19,980 bases of DNA. Origin: Acidimicrobiia bacterium (GTDB taxonomy: Bacteria; Actinomycetota; Acidimicrobiia; IMCC26256). Below, piece after piece: positions 6,648 to 13,781 of this stretch (positions are counted from its first letter, which is position 1; each line of letters starts with the position of its first letter). Under the pieces are notes generated by a model, which did not search any database, was not told the origin of the DNA, and worked only from the letters and a program-made list of their open reading frames with translations. The stretch is taken from the NCBI GenBank assembly GCA_023262065.1, contig JALRDW010000024.1:1-19980 (forward strand), read 5' to 3'. Both the position numbers and the translations under genes were made by a program.

Positions 6648-7495
6648 CGGCCGAGTGCGCGAGCGAGGACGCCGAGCGCCTGCGACAACCCGTGGGGGCC
6701 GGCCACCACGAGGTCGACGCGCTCCGCGAGGTCATCGGGAGCCTCGGCCGAGCGCACGCCGATGCGCACCGCGGCCTCGAGGTAGCCCTCGGACACGAGC
6801 GCGGCCGCCGCGTCGAACGCCGGGAGATCGCCGAGGTCGTCACCGGCGACGACGACCGCCCGGAGCGCCGAGCCCGGGTCGCGCACCGCGCCGGGTGCTC
6901 CCAGCACGAGCTCGCGCACCGCGCTGCCCTTGTCCACCGGGACGTCGGGGCGCAGCTCGATCGCCATGCGCCCGGCCACGGTGGCCAGACCGTGGCGCGC
7001 CGCGGCGGCGCGGGCCCACTCGGTCGCCGCCTCGCCGACCGCCGGGTCCTCCCGCCAGTGGAGCGTCACCGCGACCCCGCCCTTCTCCTCCACCCGCAGG
7101 GTCGGGAACTCGGACCGGGCACCGGCCGCGAACGCGGCCAGATCCGTCCTCGCGAGCGCGTCGGCGGCGCGGGGGTCGAGGACCGTCGACCTCCCGGGTC
7201 CCTCGCGTTCGAGGCCGTACTGGCCGAGCAGCACCGCACCGGGCACCGGCACCGCACGGCGGAGGAACTCCACGGGACGCCCGCTCACCACCGCGATCGG
7301 GCGCACCCGGCCGACGAGCCGTCGCAGCGCCTCGATCGACTCGGGGAGGGCCCGGGCCGTCGCCGGATCATCGACGATCGGCGCGAGCGACCCGTCGAAA
7401 TCGAGGACGACGCCGATCGCCGGCGCACACGCGACGACCGGGGCGAACGCGGCACGGACGCGCCGACGGGTCAGGTGCCGATGATGACGAGGCAA
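6644..7495 (-). CDS. otsB: Trehalose-6-phosphate phosphatase (HAD superfamily)
   Basis: HAD phosphatase of about 283 residues. The nucleophile motif is LDFDGSLAPI (D32 and D34 in this numbering), followed by VVSGRP, the GQYGLE segment found in trehalose phosphatases, VEEKGGVAVTLHWR, the ELRPDVPVDKGSAV lysine block, and VVAGDDLGDLPAF as motif IV. It removes phosphate from trehalose-6-phosphate and would complete the OtsA route; the two genes are convergent with 7 bp between them. The start is weakly determined. TTG at 7495 is taken; CTG at the preceding stop codon, or GTG at 7582, would also fit the frame. It overlaps the end of the LytR_C-domain gene, so it is probably co-transcribed with it. 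A role as the missing glucosyl-3-phosphoglycerate phosphatase is possible but less likely. Confidence 0.85.
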   Translation of the reverse strand: MPRHHRHLTRRRVRAAFAPVVACAPAIGVVLDFDGSLAPIVDDPATARALPESIEALRRLVGRVRPIAVVSGRPVEFLRRAVPVPGAVLLGQYGLEREGPGRSTVLDPRAADALARTDLAAFAAGARSEFPTLRVEEKGGVAVTLHWREDPAVGEAATEWARAAAARHGLATVAGRMAIELRPDVPVDKGSAVRELVLGAPGAVRDPGSALRAVVVAGDDLGDLPAFDAAAALVSEGYLEAAVRIGVRSAEAPDDLAERVDLVVAGPHGLSQALGVLARALGR

Positions 7496-8025
7496 CTCGC
7501 GCGCTCGGCGCCCGCCGGCACGGGCGACGGCATCGGCTTCACCACCGCGGTGGAGCTCACCACCGTCGCGACCGTGGTGCACTCCCGCTGGTACCCGGAG
7601 GTGAAGTACACGGTGGTGCCGGCCTGCGCGGGCGCATCGCCGGGGGTGAGGGTCTGGTAGCCGAGCGAACGCAACTGGTTGGTGAGGGTGGCCGCCGCCC
7701 CGCTCCGGCCCGAACCGTTGAGCACGAGCACCGTCACCTGCTGCGGCGGACGCGCCGTCCCCCCGCCCCTGCGGGTGGTGGAGGTCGACGGCGCCGTGGT
7801 CGTGGTCGCCGGCGTCGTGGTGGTCGTGGCGACCGCCGCCGTCGTCGTCGTGGACCCGTCGCCGATCGGGCCCGATCCATCGTCGATGGCCTGGAGCAGC
7901 ACGATGCCGATGATGATGGCGACCGCGATCAGCAGGCCGCCGCGCACCGCCGGGTTCGCGAGCAGCCCACCGCCGGACTGCGGGGTCCGGGTCCGGCCGC
8001 CACCGGGATTCGTCGGGTCGGTCAC
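7471..8025 (-). CDS. Membrane-anchored LytR_C-domain protein
   Basis: This 184-residue protein has a short Gly/Arg/Pro-rich cytoplasmic N-terminus, one hydrophobic segment (LLIAVAIIIGIVLLQAI, about residues 29-45), a Thr-rich low-complexity linker (TTTTA and TTTTTPATTTT), and a C-terminal domain beginning VTVLVLNGSGRSGAAATLTNQL. That last block is characteristic of LytR cell-envelope attenuator C-terminal (LytR_C) domains, which are extracytoplasmic and linked to cell-wall metabolism. The catalytic LCP domain is absent, so it is not a ligase itself. GTG at 8025 is chosen because a TAGGGT -10 box ends 7 nt before it, giving a leaderless mRNA. Its 3' end overlaps the presumed start of otsB, an unusual partnership. 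Confidence 0.8.
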   Translation of the reverse strand: MTDPTNPGGGRTRTPQSGGGLLANPAVRGGLLIAVAIIIGIVLLQAIDDGSGPIGDGSTTTTAAVATTTTTPATTTTAPSTSTTRRGGGTARPPQQVTVLVLNGSGRSGAAATLTNQLRSLGYQTLTPGDAPAQAGTTVYFTSGYQRECTTVATVVSSTAVVKPMPSPVPAGAERASCLVIIGT

Positions 8026-8032
8026 GACTGCG

Positions 8033-8038
8033 ACCCTA
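8033..8038 (-). promoter_or_regulatory. -10 box of the LytR_C-domain gene
   Basis: TAGGGT on the minus strand ends 7 nt upstream of the GTG at 8025. No ribosome binding site separates them, consistent with leaderless initiation. Confidence 0.45.
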
Positions 8039-8103
8039 TCCGGCGGGCCCGGCCGACCGGCGGCACACCCGACCCGCGCCCGGGGCGCGACGACCGAGGA
8101 CGG

Positions 8104-8180
8104 TGGAGCCGGAGGTCGGCTTCGAACCGACGACCTGCCGCTTACAAGGCGGCTGCTCTGGCCAACTGAGCTACTCCGGC
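8104..8180 (-). tRNA. tRNA-Thr (UGU anticodon), CCA encoded
   Basis: Cloverleaf on the minus strand: acceptor GCCGGAG/CTCCGGC, D arm GCTC...GAGC, anticodon stem GCCGC/GCGGC with loop CTTGTAA (anticodon TGT, reads ACA), 5-nt variable loop, T arm GTCGG/CCGAC with loop TTCGAAG, discriminator T, then CCA in the DNA. All stems pair fully. It lies 47 nt after the rlmB stop on the same strand and may be processed from that transcript or have its own promoter. Confidence 0.97.
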
Positions 8181-8227
8181 GGCGCACGACCGGGGACGGA
8201 CGCGTGGGCCACGGTAGCGGCCGCGCC

Positions 8228-9118
8228 TCACCCCGCGGCGCGGCGACGAGCGACCGCGAAGCAGGCGACCGCGGCCGCCGCCGACACGTTGAGGCTGTCG
8301 AGGTGCCCGACGAGGTCGATGCGGGCGACGAGTTCGCACCGGTCCCGCGTGAGGCGGGCCAGACCACGGCCCTCGGCCCCGAGCACGAGGACGACGGGCG
8401 CGTCGGCCACCGGCAGGTCGTGGACGTCGGTCTCACCATCGGCGTCGAGTCCGACCGACCAGACACCGGCCCGCCGGGCCCGGTCGAGGAACGCCGGGAG
8501 TCCCGCGGCCTGGGCGACGGGGAGCCACTCGGCAGCACCGGCGGCCGCCTTCATCGCGGCCGGGCTCAGGCGCGCGCTCCGGTGCTTGGGGATGACGATC
8601 CCCGTCGCGCCCGCGAGTTCAGCCGTGCGCATCACCGCCCCGAGGTTGCCGGGATCCGTCACGCCGTCGAGTGCCACGATGAACGCACGCGGGTCGGCGA
8701 GGAGCGTGTCGGGGTCGACCGGTTCGATCGCGGCCGCCCGCGCCAGCACGCCCTGGGGTGCCTCCGACTTCGCCATCGCGGCCAACTGGGCCGGCGCGAC
8801 CTCCCGCACCCGCACCCCGCCCTCGAACGCGAGGTCGACGATCTCGTCGATCCCCTCGCGCTCCTCCCGCCCGGTGGCGATGAGCACCTCCCGGATCGGC
8901 CGGCGGTGGGCACGCAGCAGTTCGCGCACCGCGTTGATGCCCTCGACCTGGTCGCCACCGAGCCCCCGCTCGCCGCTCGAGGCGCGCCGCTCGCCGTACT
9001 CCTCACGCCCGCCGTCGCGACGGCCGCTCCGGGCACCGCGATCCGTGCCGCGCTCGCCCCCGCGCCGGGCGCCGCCCCCGGCGCGGTTGCGGCCACCGCC
9101 CCGTCGTTCGGCGCTCAT
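8228..9118 (-). CDS. rlmB: 23S rRNA (guanosine-2'-O-)-methyltransferase, RlmB/SpoU family
   Basis: A 296-residue SPOUT enzyme that methylates a guanosine ribose in 23S rRNA using SAM. The trefoil-knot motifs are all present: LDGVTDPGNLGAVMRTAE (motif 1), VLVLGAEGRGLARL (motif 2) and DSLNVSAAAAVACF (motif 3). The substrate-binding domain (VEGINAVRELL onward) precedes them. About 55 N-terminal residues are a disordered Arg/Gly-rich extension absent from E. coli RlmB. The ATG overlaps the cysS stop (ATGA, 9115-9118), so the two are translationally coupled. The cysS-rlmB order is conserved in Bacillus and Mycobacterium. Confidence 0.93.
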   Translation of the reverse strand: MSAERRGGGRNRAGGGARRGGERGTDRGARSGRRDGGREEYGERRASSGERGLGGDQVEGINAVRELLRAHRRPIREVLIATGREEREGIDEIVDLAFEGGVRVREVAPAQLAAMAKSEAPQGVLARAAAIEPVDPDTLLADPRAFIVALDGVTDPGNLGAVMRTAELAGATGIVIPKHRSARLSPAAMKAAAGAAEWLPVAQAAGLPAFLDRARRAGVWSVGLDADGETDVHDLPVADAPVVLVLGAEGRGLARLTRDRCELVARIDLVGHLDSLNVSAAAAVACFAVARRRAAG

Positions 9119-10494
9119 CGGTGCCAGCGCGTGCCGCCGGGGGCGTCCTCGAGGACGATCCCGCGGGTCGCGAGCTCGTCGCGGAGGCGGTCCGCCGTCG
9201 CGAAGTCCCGGGCCGCCCGCGCCGCGTCGCGTTCGGCGACGAGGGCGTCGATCTCCGCATCGTCCTCGCCCGCGGCGGTCTCGCCCACGCCGACCCCGAG
9301 CACCCCGGCGAGGGTCACGACGGTCGCGAGCAGCGTCGCCGCCCCCTCGGTGTCGCCCGCGTCGATGGCGGAGTTGGCCCGGCCGACGGCATCGAACACC
9401 GCGGCGAGTGCCGCCGGCGTCCCGAAGTCGTCGTCCATCGCCCGGCGGAACGCGTCCACCGTGGTCGGGTCGGAACCGGCGGCGGCCACGACCCCTGCCC
9501 CGTCGGCCCGGCGGGCCAGCGCGTCGAGCCGATCGACCGCGCGCGCCGCGGCGGCGATCTCCTCGGGTCCGAGCTCGGTCTGCGACCGGTAGTGGGTCTG
9601 GAGCACGGCGACGCGCAGCGCGCGTCCCCCGTGCGCGTCGATCGCCTCGCCGAGGGTCGTGAAGTTGCCGAGGGACTTCGACATCTTCTCGCCGCCGACC
9701 ATCACCATCCCCGAGTGGATCCAGTGCCGGGCGAAGGCGTACCCGGCCGCCTCGGCCTGGGCCCGCTCGTTCTCGTGGTGCGGGACCGCGAGGTCGTCCC
9801 CGCCGCCGTGGATGTCGAACCCCTCACCGAGCAGGTCGAGCGACATCGCCGAGCACTCGATGTGCCAGCCGGGTCGGCCACGACCCCACGGGGAGTCCCA
9901 GTCGGGCTCCCCCGGCTTGGCCGCCTTCCACAGCGCGAAGTCGACCGGGCTGCGCTTGGCCTCGTCGACCTCGACCCGAGCCCCTGCGCCCTCGAGGAGA
10001 TCGTCGAGGCGCCGGTGCGAGAGTTCGCCGTAGCCCGGGTAGGTCGGCACGGCGAAGTAGACGCCCTGGCCCTCGATGACGTAGGCGTGTCCGCCGGCCA
10101 CGAGCTCACCGATGAGTTCGAGCATGCGCTCGATGTACTCGGTCGCGTGCGGCACGGCATCGGGTCGGCGGACCGCGAGGCGGTCCATCTCGGCCCAGTA
10201 GGCCGCCTCGTACCGGGACGCGACCTCGGGCTCGGTGCTGCCCTCGCGGGCCGCCCGTCCGATGATCTTGTCCTCGATGTCCGTGATGTTGCTGACGAAG
10301 GTGACCTCGAACCCCCGCCACTCCAGGTACCGCCGGATCGTGTCGAACGCGATCGCGGTGCGGCCGTGGCCGAGGTGCGGGACGTCGTAGACCGTCGGAC
10401 CGCACACGTAGAACGACACCCGCCCGGGCGTCCGGGGCTCGAGCGCGACCCGACGTCCGACCAGCGTGTCGTGGAGGCGGACGCCGTCGCTCAT
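9115..10494 (-). CDS. cysS: Cysteine--tRNA ligase
   Basis: Class I aminoacyl-tRNA synthetase of 459 residues, the normal CysRS length. It has the zinc ligands C31, C214 (HIECSAM) and the HHENE cluster (239-243), the HIGH motif as HLGH (40-43), VSNITDIEDKII (68-78), and KMSKS (270-274). The C-terminal anticodon and helical domain is intact. It is cytoplasmic and charges tRNA-Cys. ATG at 10494 is preferred over the ATG six codons earlier because a TAGCCT -10 box ends 7 nt before it, which the longer form would bury. It lies 54 bp after ispF and is coupled to rlmB by an ATGA overlap. Confidence 0.97.
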   Translation of the reverse strand: MSDGVRLHDTLVGRRVALEPRTPGRVSFYVCGPTVYDVPHLGHGRTAIAFDTIRRYLEWRGFEVTFVSNITDIEDKIIGRAAREGSTEPEVASRYEAAYWAEMDRLAVRRPDAVPHATEYIERMLELIGELVAGGHAYVIEGQGVYFAVPTYPGYGELSHRRLDDLLEGAGARVEVDEAKRSPVDFALWKAAKPGEPDWDSPWGRGRPGWHIECSAMSLDLLGEGFDIHGGGDDLAVPHHENERAQAEAAGYAFARHWIHSGMVMVGGEKMSKSLGNFTTLGEAIDAHGGRALRVAVLQTHYRSQTELGPEEIAAAARAVDRLDALARRADGAGVVAAAGSDPTTVDAFRRAMDDDFGTPAALAAVFDAVGRANSAIDAGDTEGAATLLATVVTLAGVLGVGVGETAAGEDDAEIDALVAERDAARAARDFATADRLRDELATRGIVLEDAPGGTRWHR

Positions 10495-10501
10495 CCCGGC
10501 G

Positions 10502-10507
10502 AGGCTA
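10502..10507 (-). promoter_or_regulatory. -10 box of cysS (internal operon promoter)
   Basis: TAGCCT on the minus strand ends 7 nt before the cysS ATG with no Shine-Dalgarno sequence between. It suggests a leaderless cysS-rlmB transcript in addition to read-through from ispF. Confidence 0.45.
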
Positions 10508-10548
10508 GCCAACCGATCCGGCGACCCGGAGCGGCGGATGCGACACCG

Positions 10549-11043
10549 TCACCCGCGGCAGAGCATCGCGACGGCCCAGCACGCGATGCCCTCGACCCGG
10601 CCCACGAAGCCGAGACCCTCGCCCCGCTTCGGCGTGATCGATACGTGCATCGGGACGCCGAGGGGCTCCTGCAGCGGCGCGAGCGCGGCCCGCACACCGT
10701 CCGCCATCGCCGTGAGGTGCGGTGCGAGGCGCGGCTGCTCGGCTGCGACCGTCACGTCGACGTTCTGGACCCACCACTGCTCGCGGGCGACCCGGGACGC
10801 CACGTCGGCGAGCAGCCCCATCGAGGACACTCCGGCGTACGCGGGATCGCTCGCCGGGAACAACGTGCCGAGGTCGGGCAGGCCCGCCGGACCCAGCAGC
10901 GCATCGGCCACCGCGTGCGCGACCACATCGGCGTCCGAGTGGCCGACGAGTCCCGGACCGTCGATCGTGACGCCGCCCATCACGAGCGGACCGTCGCCGC
11001 CGAACGGGTGCACGTCGAAGCCGAGTCCGACCCGCAGGATCAT
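10549..11043 (-). CDS. ispF: 2-C-methyl-D-erythritol 2,4-cyclodiphosphate synthase
   Basis: A 164-residue MEP-pathway enzyme that cyclises CDP-methylerythritol 2-phosphate to MEcPP with release of CMP. It has the metal-binding GFDVHPF (8-14), LVGHSDADVVAHAVADALLG, LPDLGTLFPASDP, and the C-terminal ITPKRGEGLGFVGR. Length is at the family norm of about 160. It assembles as a trimer with active sites between subunits. The ATG overlaps the stop of ispD (ATGA, 11040-11043), so the pair is translationally coupled and supplies isoprenoid precursors in sequence. Confidence 0.97.
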   Translation of the reverse strand: MILRVGLGFDVHPFGGDGPLVMGGVTIDGPGLVGHSDADVVAHAVADALLGPAGLPDLGTLFPASDPAYAGVSSMGLLADVASRVAREQWWVQNVDVTVAAEQPRLAPHLTAMADGVRAALAPLQEPLGVPMHVSITPKRGEGLGFVGRVEGIACWAVAMLCRG

Positions 11044-11681
11044 CCCTCCACCCCCGTCCCGAGCCAGGCCTCGAGCACGACGAGGTCGTCGCGATCGGTG
11101 ACCTTGCGGTTGCGCGCCTCACCCGGCACCACCACGACCGTACCGCCCGCCCGTTCGACGAGGCCCGCGTCGTCGGTCGCGTCCCCTCCGGCCTCATGGG
11201 CCCGGCGCAGCACCGCGGCTCGGAACGCCTGCGGCGTCTGCACCGCGACGAGGTCGCGGCGTTCGATCGTCTCGACCACCCGGCCCGCATCCACCCGCTT
11301 GACGGTGTCGGCGACGGGTACGCCCGGGATCGCGGCGTCGGCGCCCGCCTGCACCGCCTCGATGACGGCGCGCCAGAGATCACGGCTCGCGAGCGGCCGC
11401 GCCGCGTCGTGCACCACGATCACCTCGGCGTCCTCCGGGATCGCAGCGAGCCCCGCTCGCACCGAGTCGGAACGCTCCGCCCCGCCGACCACGACCGCGT
11501 GGACGGGCGGGCCGTCCCAGCGTTCACCCTCGGGCAGGACGAGCACGACGGCGTCCACGACGTCGTGGGCCCCGTGCACCGATCGGTCGACGACCCGCGT
11601 CCCCGCCACCTCGAGGAACTGCTTCCGGGCGCCGAAACGCGCACCGCGGCCGGCTGCGAGGAGGATCGCCCAGGTGGTCAC
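11040..11681 (-). CDS. ispD: 2-C-methyl-D-erythritol 4-phosphate cytidylyltransferase
   Basis: A 213-residue nucleotidyltransferase that activates MEP with CTP, two steps before IspF. It shows the N-terminal LLAAGRGARFGARKQF with the CTP-binding Gly/Arg loop and catalytic Arg/Lys, VVVGGAERSDSVRAGL, VIVVHDAARPL, the VADTVKR lysine region, VQTPQAFR, and TDDAGLVE. Length is slightly below E. coli IspD (236). The GTG start overlaps the stop of the PIN/TRAM gene (GTGA, 11678-11681) and its end overlaps ispF, so three genes are chained by overlaps. Confidence 0.97.
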   Translation of the reverse strand: MTTWAILLAAGRGARFGARKQFLEVAGTRVVDRSVHGAHDVVDAVVLVLPEGERWDGPPVHAVVVGGAERSDSVRAGLAAIPEDAEVIVVHDAARPLASRDLWRAVIEAVQAGADAAIPGVPVADTVKRVDAGRVVETIERRDLVAVQTPQAFRAAVLRRAHEAGGDATDDAGLVERAGGTVVVVPGEARNRKVTDRDDLVVLEAWLGTGVEG

Positions 11682-12766
11682 GCCTCCATGATGCCCGAGG
11701 GCATCGCCTCGGGATGCACCTCGCCGACCGGGCGGGCGAAGATGATCCGACCTGCGGCGTTCGGCACGACGGAGGAGACCACGACCTCGATCCCGGGACC
11801 GCCGACCGCAGTGGCTCCGCCGTTCACCACGACCATCGAGCCGTCCTCGAGGTACCCGACCCCCTGACCCGGCTCCCGACCCGGCTTCACGAGCCGGACG
11901 GTGAGCAGCTCGCCGCCGAGGACCGGCGCGGTGAGGTCGGCCGCGAGTCTCCGCAGGTCCAGCGCCGGGACGCCGCGGAGCTCGGCGACCCGGGCCAGTG
12001 GCGCGTCGGCGGTCAGGAGCCGCAGTTCGAGCCGCTGCGCGAGCGCCACGAGCTTGGCGTCGACCTCGGTGGCCTCGGGGACCTCGTCGTCGAGCACGCT
12101 CACCCGGACCCGGGCCTCGCGCTGCATCGACTGGATCGACTCGAGGCCGCGGCGTGCACGTCGACCGCGCGCATCCTCCGCCCCCCGGTCCGCGAACCCC
12201 TGCAGTTCGTCGAGCACGAACCGGGCGATGAACAGATCGTCGTGGATGACGCCGGCGGTGACGAGGCTCGCGAACCGACCGTCCATGATCGCCGAGGTGT
12301 CGACGAGGTACCCGTCGCGCGCATCGAAGGCCTGCGCACGCACGAGGGGGCGGGTCGACAGGCCGGCCGCGGCGAACAGGTCGTCGCTGCGCGCCGCGCC
12401 CAGACGGAACCCGAGCACCCCGAGGACCCAGGTCACGATGCCGGCGATCGGGATCGACAGCGCCGGGTGCACGTGGACGAGCACGGGCAGGGTCGCGATG
12501 CCGCCGAGGAGTGCACCTCCGATGCCGACGGCGAGGCCGGCGAACAGCCGCGGCCCGGCCACCGGGGCCACACGGCGCTCGACCGCACCCATCGCGCGGT
12601 CGATCGACCGACCGAGGAGGCCACCCGACACGAACCCGATGAGGACGCCGAGCATCGCCCCGAGACCCCCCGCGGTCGGCGAGTCGGGTGCGAGGTCGCG
12701 CGCCAGCCAGTAGCCCGCGGCCGTTCCGAGCAGGACGACGAACCCCCGCATCACCTCGACGAACAC
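11678..12766 (-). CDS. PIN/TRAM-domain membrane protein (YacL type)
   Basis: This 362-residue protein has four hydrophobic segments in its first 125 residues. A PIN nuclease-like domain follows, with acidic residues in VDTSAIMDGR (D156), LDELQGFAD (E187), DAKLVALA (D236) and LTADAPLA (D254). The C-terminus is a TRAM RNA-binding domain (about 285-345, with GQGVGYLEDGSMVVV). It matches Bacillus YacL, which also lies beside ispD and disA. A metal-dependent RNase activity is likely but the substrate is unknown. GTG at 12766 is chosen for GGAGG about 8 nt upstream and for a start just before the first membrane segment. Its stop overlaps ispD. Confidence 0.9.
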   Translation of the reverse strand: MFVEVMRGFVVLLGTAAGYWLARDLAPDSPTAGGLGAMLGVLIGFVSGGLLGRSIDRAMGAVERRVAPVAGPRLFAGLAVGIGGALLGGIATLPVLVHVHPALSIPIAGIVTWVLGVLGFRLGAARSDDLFAAAGLSTRPLVRAQAFDARDGYLVDTSAIMDGRFASLVTAGVIHDDLFIARFVLDELQGFADRGAEDARGRRARRGLESIQSMQREARVRVSVLDDEVPEATEVDAKLVALAQRLELRLLTADAPLARVAELRGVPALDLRRLAADLTAPVLGGELLTVRLVKPGREPGQGVGYLEDGSMVVVNGGATAVGGPGIEVVVSSVVPNAAGRIIFARPVGEVHPEAMPSGIMEA

Positions 12767-12866
12767 CTGACCACCTCCCGGATCACGACGACTCGACCGC
12801 TCGGCGCGATCGGAGCCGGAGCACGCCGGCGGACCGGTGGGCACGTGGGAGCATCGGCAGGTCGGC

Positions 12867-12899
12867 GGCGCCGCTTGACCCCCTGGCGGGGTCGGCGCC
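12867..12899 (-). terminator. GC-rich hairpin after carD
   Basis: GGCGCC (12867-12872) and GACCCC (12877-12882) pair with GGGGTC (12888-12893) and GGCGCC (12894-12899), giving 12 bp with a 4-nt bulge and a 5-nt loop. It starts 16 nt after the carD stop. No T-tract is present, so it may be a U-less terminator or may only slow read-through into the PIN/TRAM operon. Confidence 0.45.
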
Positions 12900-12914
12900 C
12901 GATCGGCCGGGGTG

Positions 12915-13661
12915 CTAGTCGGCGGCCTTCTTCGCGGCCGCCTTCTTCGCGGCCGCCTTCTTGGCCGGAGCCTTGGTGGCCGCCGCCTTCGTCACTGCCT
13001 TCTTGGCCGGAGCCTTGGTGGCCGCCGCCTTCGTCGCCGCCTTCTTGGCCGGAGCCTTGGCGGCCTTGGCCGGTGCCGTCTCCGTGGCCTTCTTGGCCGG
13101 AGCCTTCGCCTTCTTCGGGATCGTCGGGTCGACCATCGGCTTGCGGTCCGGGATCGGCTTCGGCGCCGGGGTGCCCCCGGTCTTGCCGAGCACCTCGTCG
13201 AGGGTGATCTCGGCCTGGTCCTCGTCGACGTCGAGTGCGAAGGTCAACTCGCTCACGAGGATCTGGCGCGCCTTGCCGAGCATCCGCTTCTCCCCGGCCG
13301 ACAGCCCCTTGTCACGCTCTCGGATCGTGAGGTTCCGGACGACCTCGGCGACCTGGTAGATGTCGCCGCTCTTCAACTTCTCGACGTGGTTCTTGAACCG
13401 CCGCGACCAGTTCGTCGGCATCCGGGCCTCACGCTTGCGGAGGACCGCGAAGACCTCCTCGACCTCCTCGTCGTTGATGACGTCGCGGAGGCCGATCTCG
13501 GCCGCGTTGTCGGCCGGGACCTTGAGGGTGAGCTCGCCGTAGGCGAGGCGGAGCACGAGGTAGTCCCGCTTCTCGCCGAACGCGACGACCTTCTCCCGGC
13601 GCTCGATGGTGGCGGCGCCGTGGTGGGGATAGACGACCTTGTCGCCGACCTCGAAGGGCAT
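12915..13661 (-). CDS. carD: CarD-family RNA polymerase-binding regulator with a histone-H1-like tail
   Basis: A 248-residue protein. Residues 1-162 are a complete CarD: the RNA-polymerase-interacting Tudor-like domain (FEVGDKVVYPHHGAATIE) and the helical DNA-binding domain with W85 in NWSRR, the residue that in mycobacterial CarD wedges into the -10 bubble. CarD stabilises open promoter complexes, especially at rRNA genes. Residues 183-248 are an added Lys/Ala/Pro/Thr tail of KAPAKKA and KAAAKKA units resembling histone H1 and the HupB tail. Mycobacterial CarD ends near residue 162, so this tail is extra. AAGGAG lies 4 nt before the ATG. It is divergent from crp. Confidence 0.95.
   Translation of the reverse strand: MPFEVGDKVVYPHHGAATIERREKVVAFGEKRDYLVLRLAYGELTLKVPADNAAEIGLRDVINDEEVEEVFAVLRKREARMPTNWSRRFKNHVEKLKSGDIYQVAEVVRNLTIRERDKGLSAGEKRMLGKARQILVSELTFALDVDEDQAEITLDEVLGKTGGTPAPKPIPDRKPMVDPTIPKKAKAPAKKATETAPAKAAKAPAKKAATKAAATKAPAKKAVTKAAATKAPAKKAAAKKAAAKKAAD
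12918..13110. repeat. Coding repeats of the CarD Lys/Ala tail (42-bp and 15-bp units)
   Basis: The plus-strand core TTCTTGGCCGGAGCCTT recurs at 12958, 13000, 13042 and 13090. The first three are exactly 42 bp apart and encode a 14-residue unit. Between 12919 and 12960 a 15-bp GCGGCCGCCTTCTTC-type unit encodes AAAKK repeats. Such a tract can change length by slippage or recombination. Confidence 0.85.
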
Positions 13662-13704
13662 GGGGCTCCTTGGGGAGTTGCGAGACCCGACGCGGCGGCG
13701 GCGG

Positions 13705-13742
13705 GGGACCCGAGATTGTACTCCGATCCGGTTCCGGGTCCC
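13705..13742. promoter_or_regulatory. Inverted repeat spanning the carD promoter (possible operator)
   Basis: GGGACCCG (13705-13712) and CGGGTCCC (13735-13742) are perfect 8-bp inverted arms with a 22-bp spacer and centres 30 bp apart. One arm covers the predicted carD transcription start, the other overlaps its -35, and the -10 lies between them. It sits in the 120-bp space shared with crp. No binding protein can be named. Confidence 0.35.
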
Positions 13743-13744
13743 AA
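13715..13744 (-). promoter_or_regulatory. carD promoter
   Basis: The minus strand has -10 TACAAT (plus 13715-13720) and -35 TTGGGA (plus 13739-13744) with an 18-bp spacer. This is the best sigma-70-type promoter in the window. The predicted start near 13708 gives a leader of about 47 nt ending in the AAGGAG ribosome binding site. Confidence 0.65.
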
Positions 13745-13769
13745 CGGCCGGATCGCCCGGTCGCGTGGG

Positions 13770-13775
13770 TAAGGT
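13770..13775 (+). promoter_or_regulatory. -10 box of the Crp/Fnr-family gene
   Basis: TAAGGT ends 6 nt before the GTG at 13782 with no ribosome binding site, consistent with a leaderless mRNA divergent from carD. Confidence 0.45.
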
Positions 13776-13781
13776 GCCGCC

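Noticed and set aside
7761..7860. Simple-sequence GTCGTGGTC-type tract as a regulatory repeat
   Set aside because: On the minus strand it simply encodes the Thr-rich linker of the LytR_C-domain protein.
8104..8180. Functional link between tRNA-Thr and the threonine-synthase-like gene
   Set aside because: They are over 6 kb apart with unrelated operons between. The tRNA follows rlmB, and coincidence is the simplest explanation.
9121..11691. Plus-strand open frame of 856 codons opposite cysS, ispF and ispD
   Set aside because: All three antisense genes are clear housekeeping enzymes with intact motifs. The long frame is a GC artefact.
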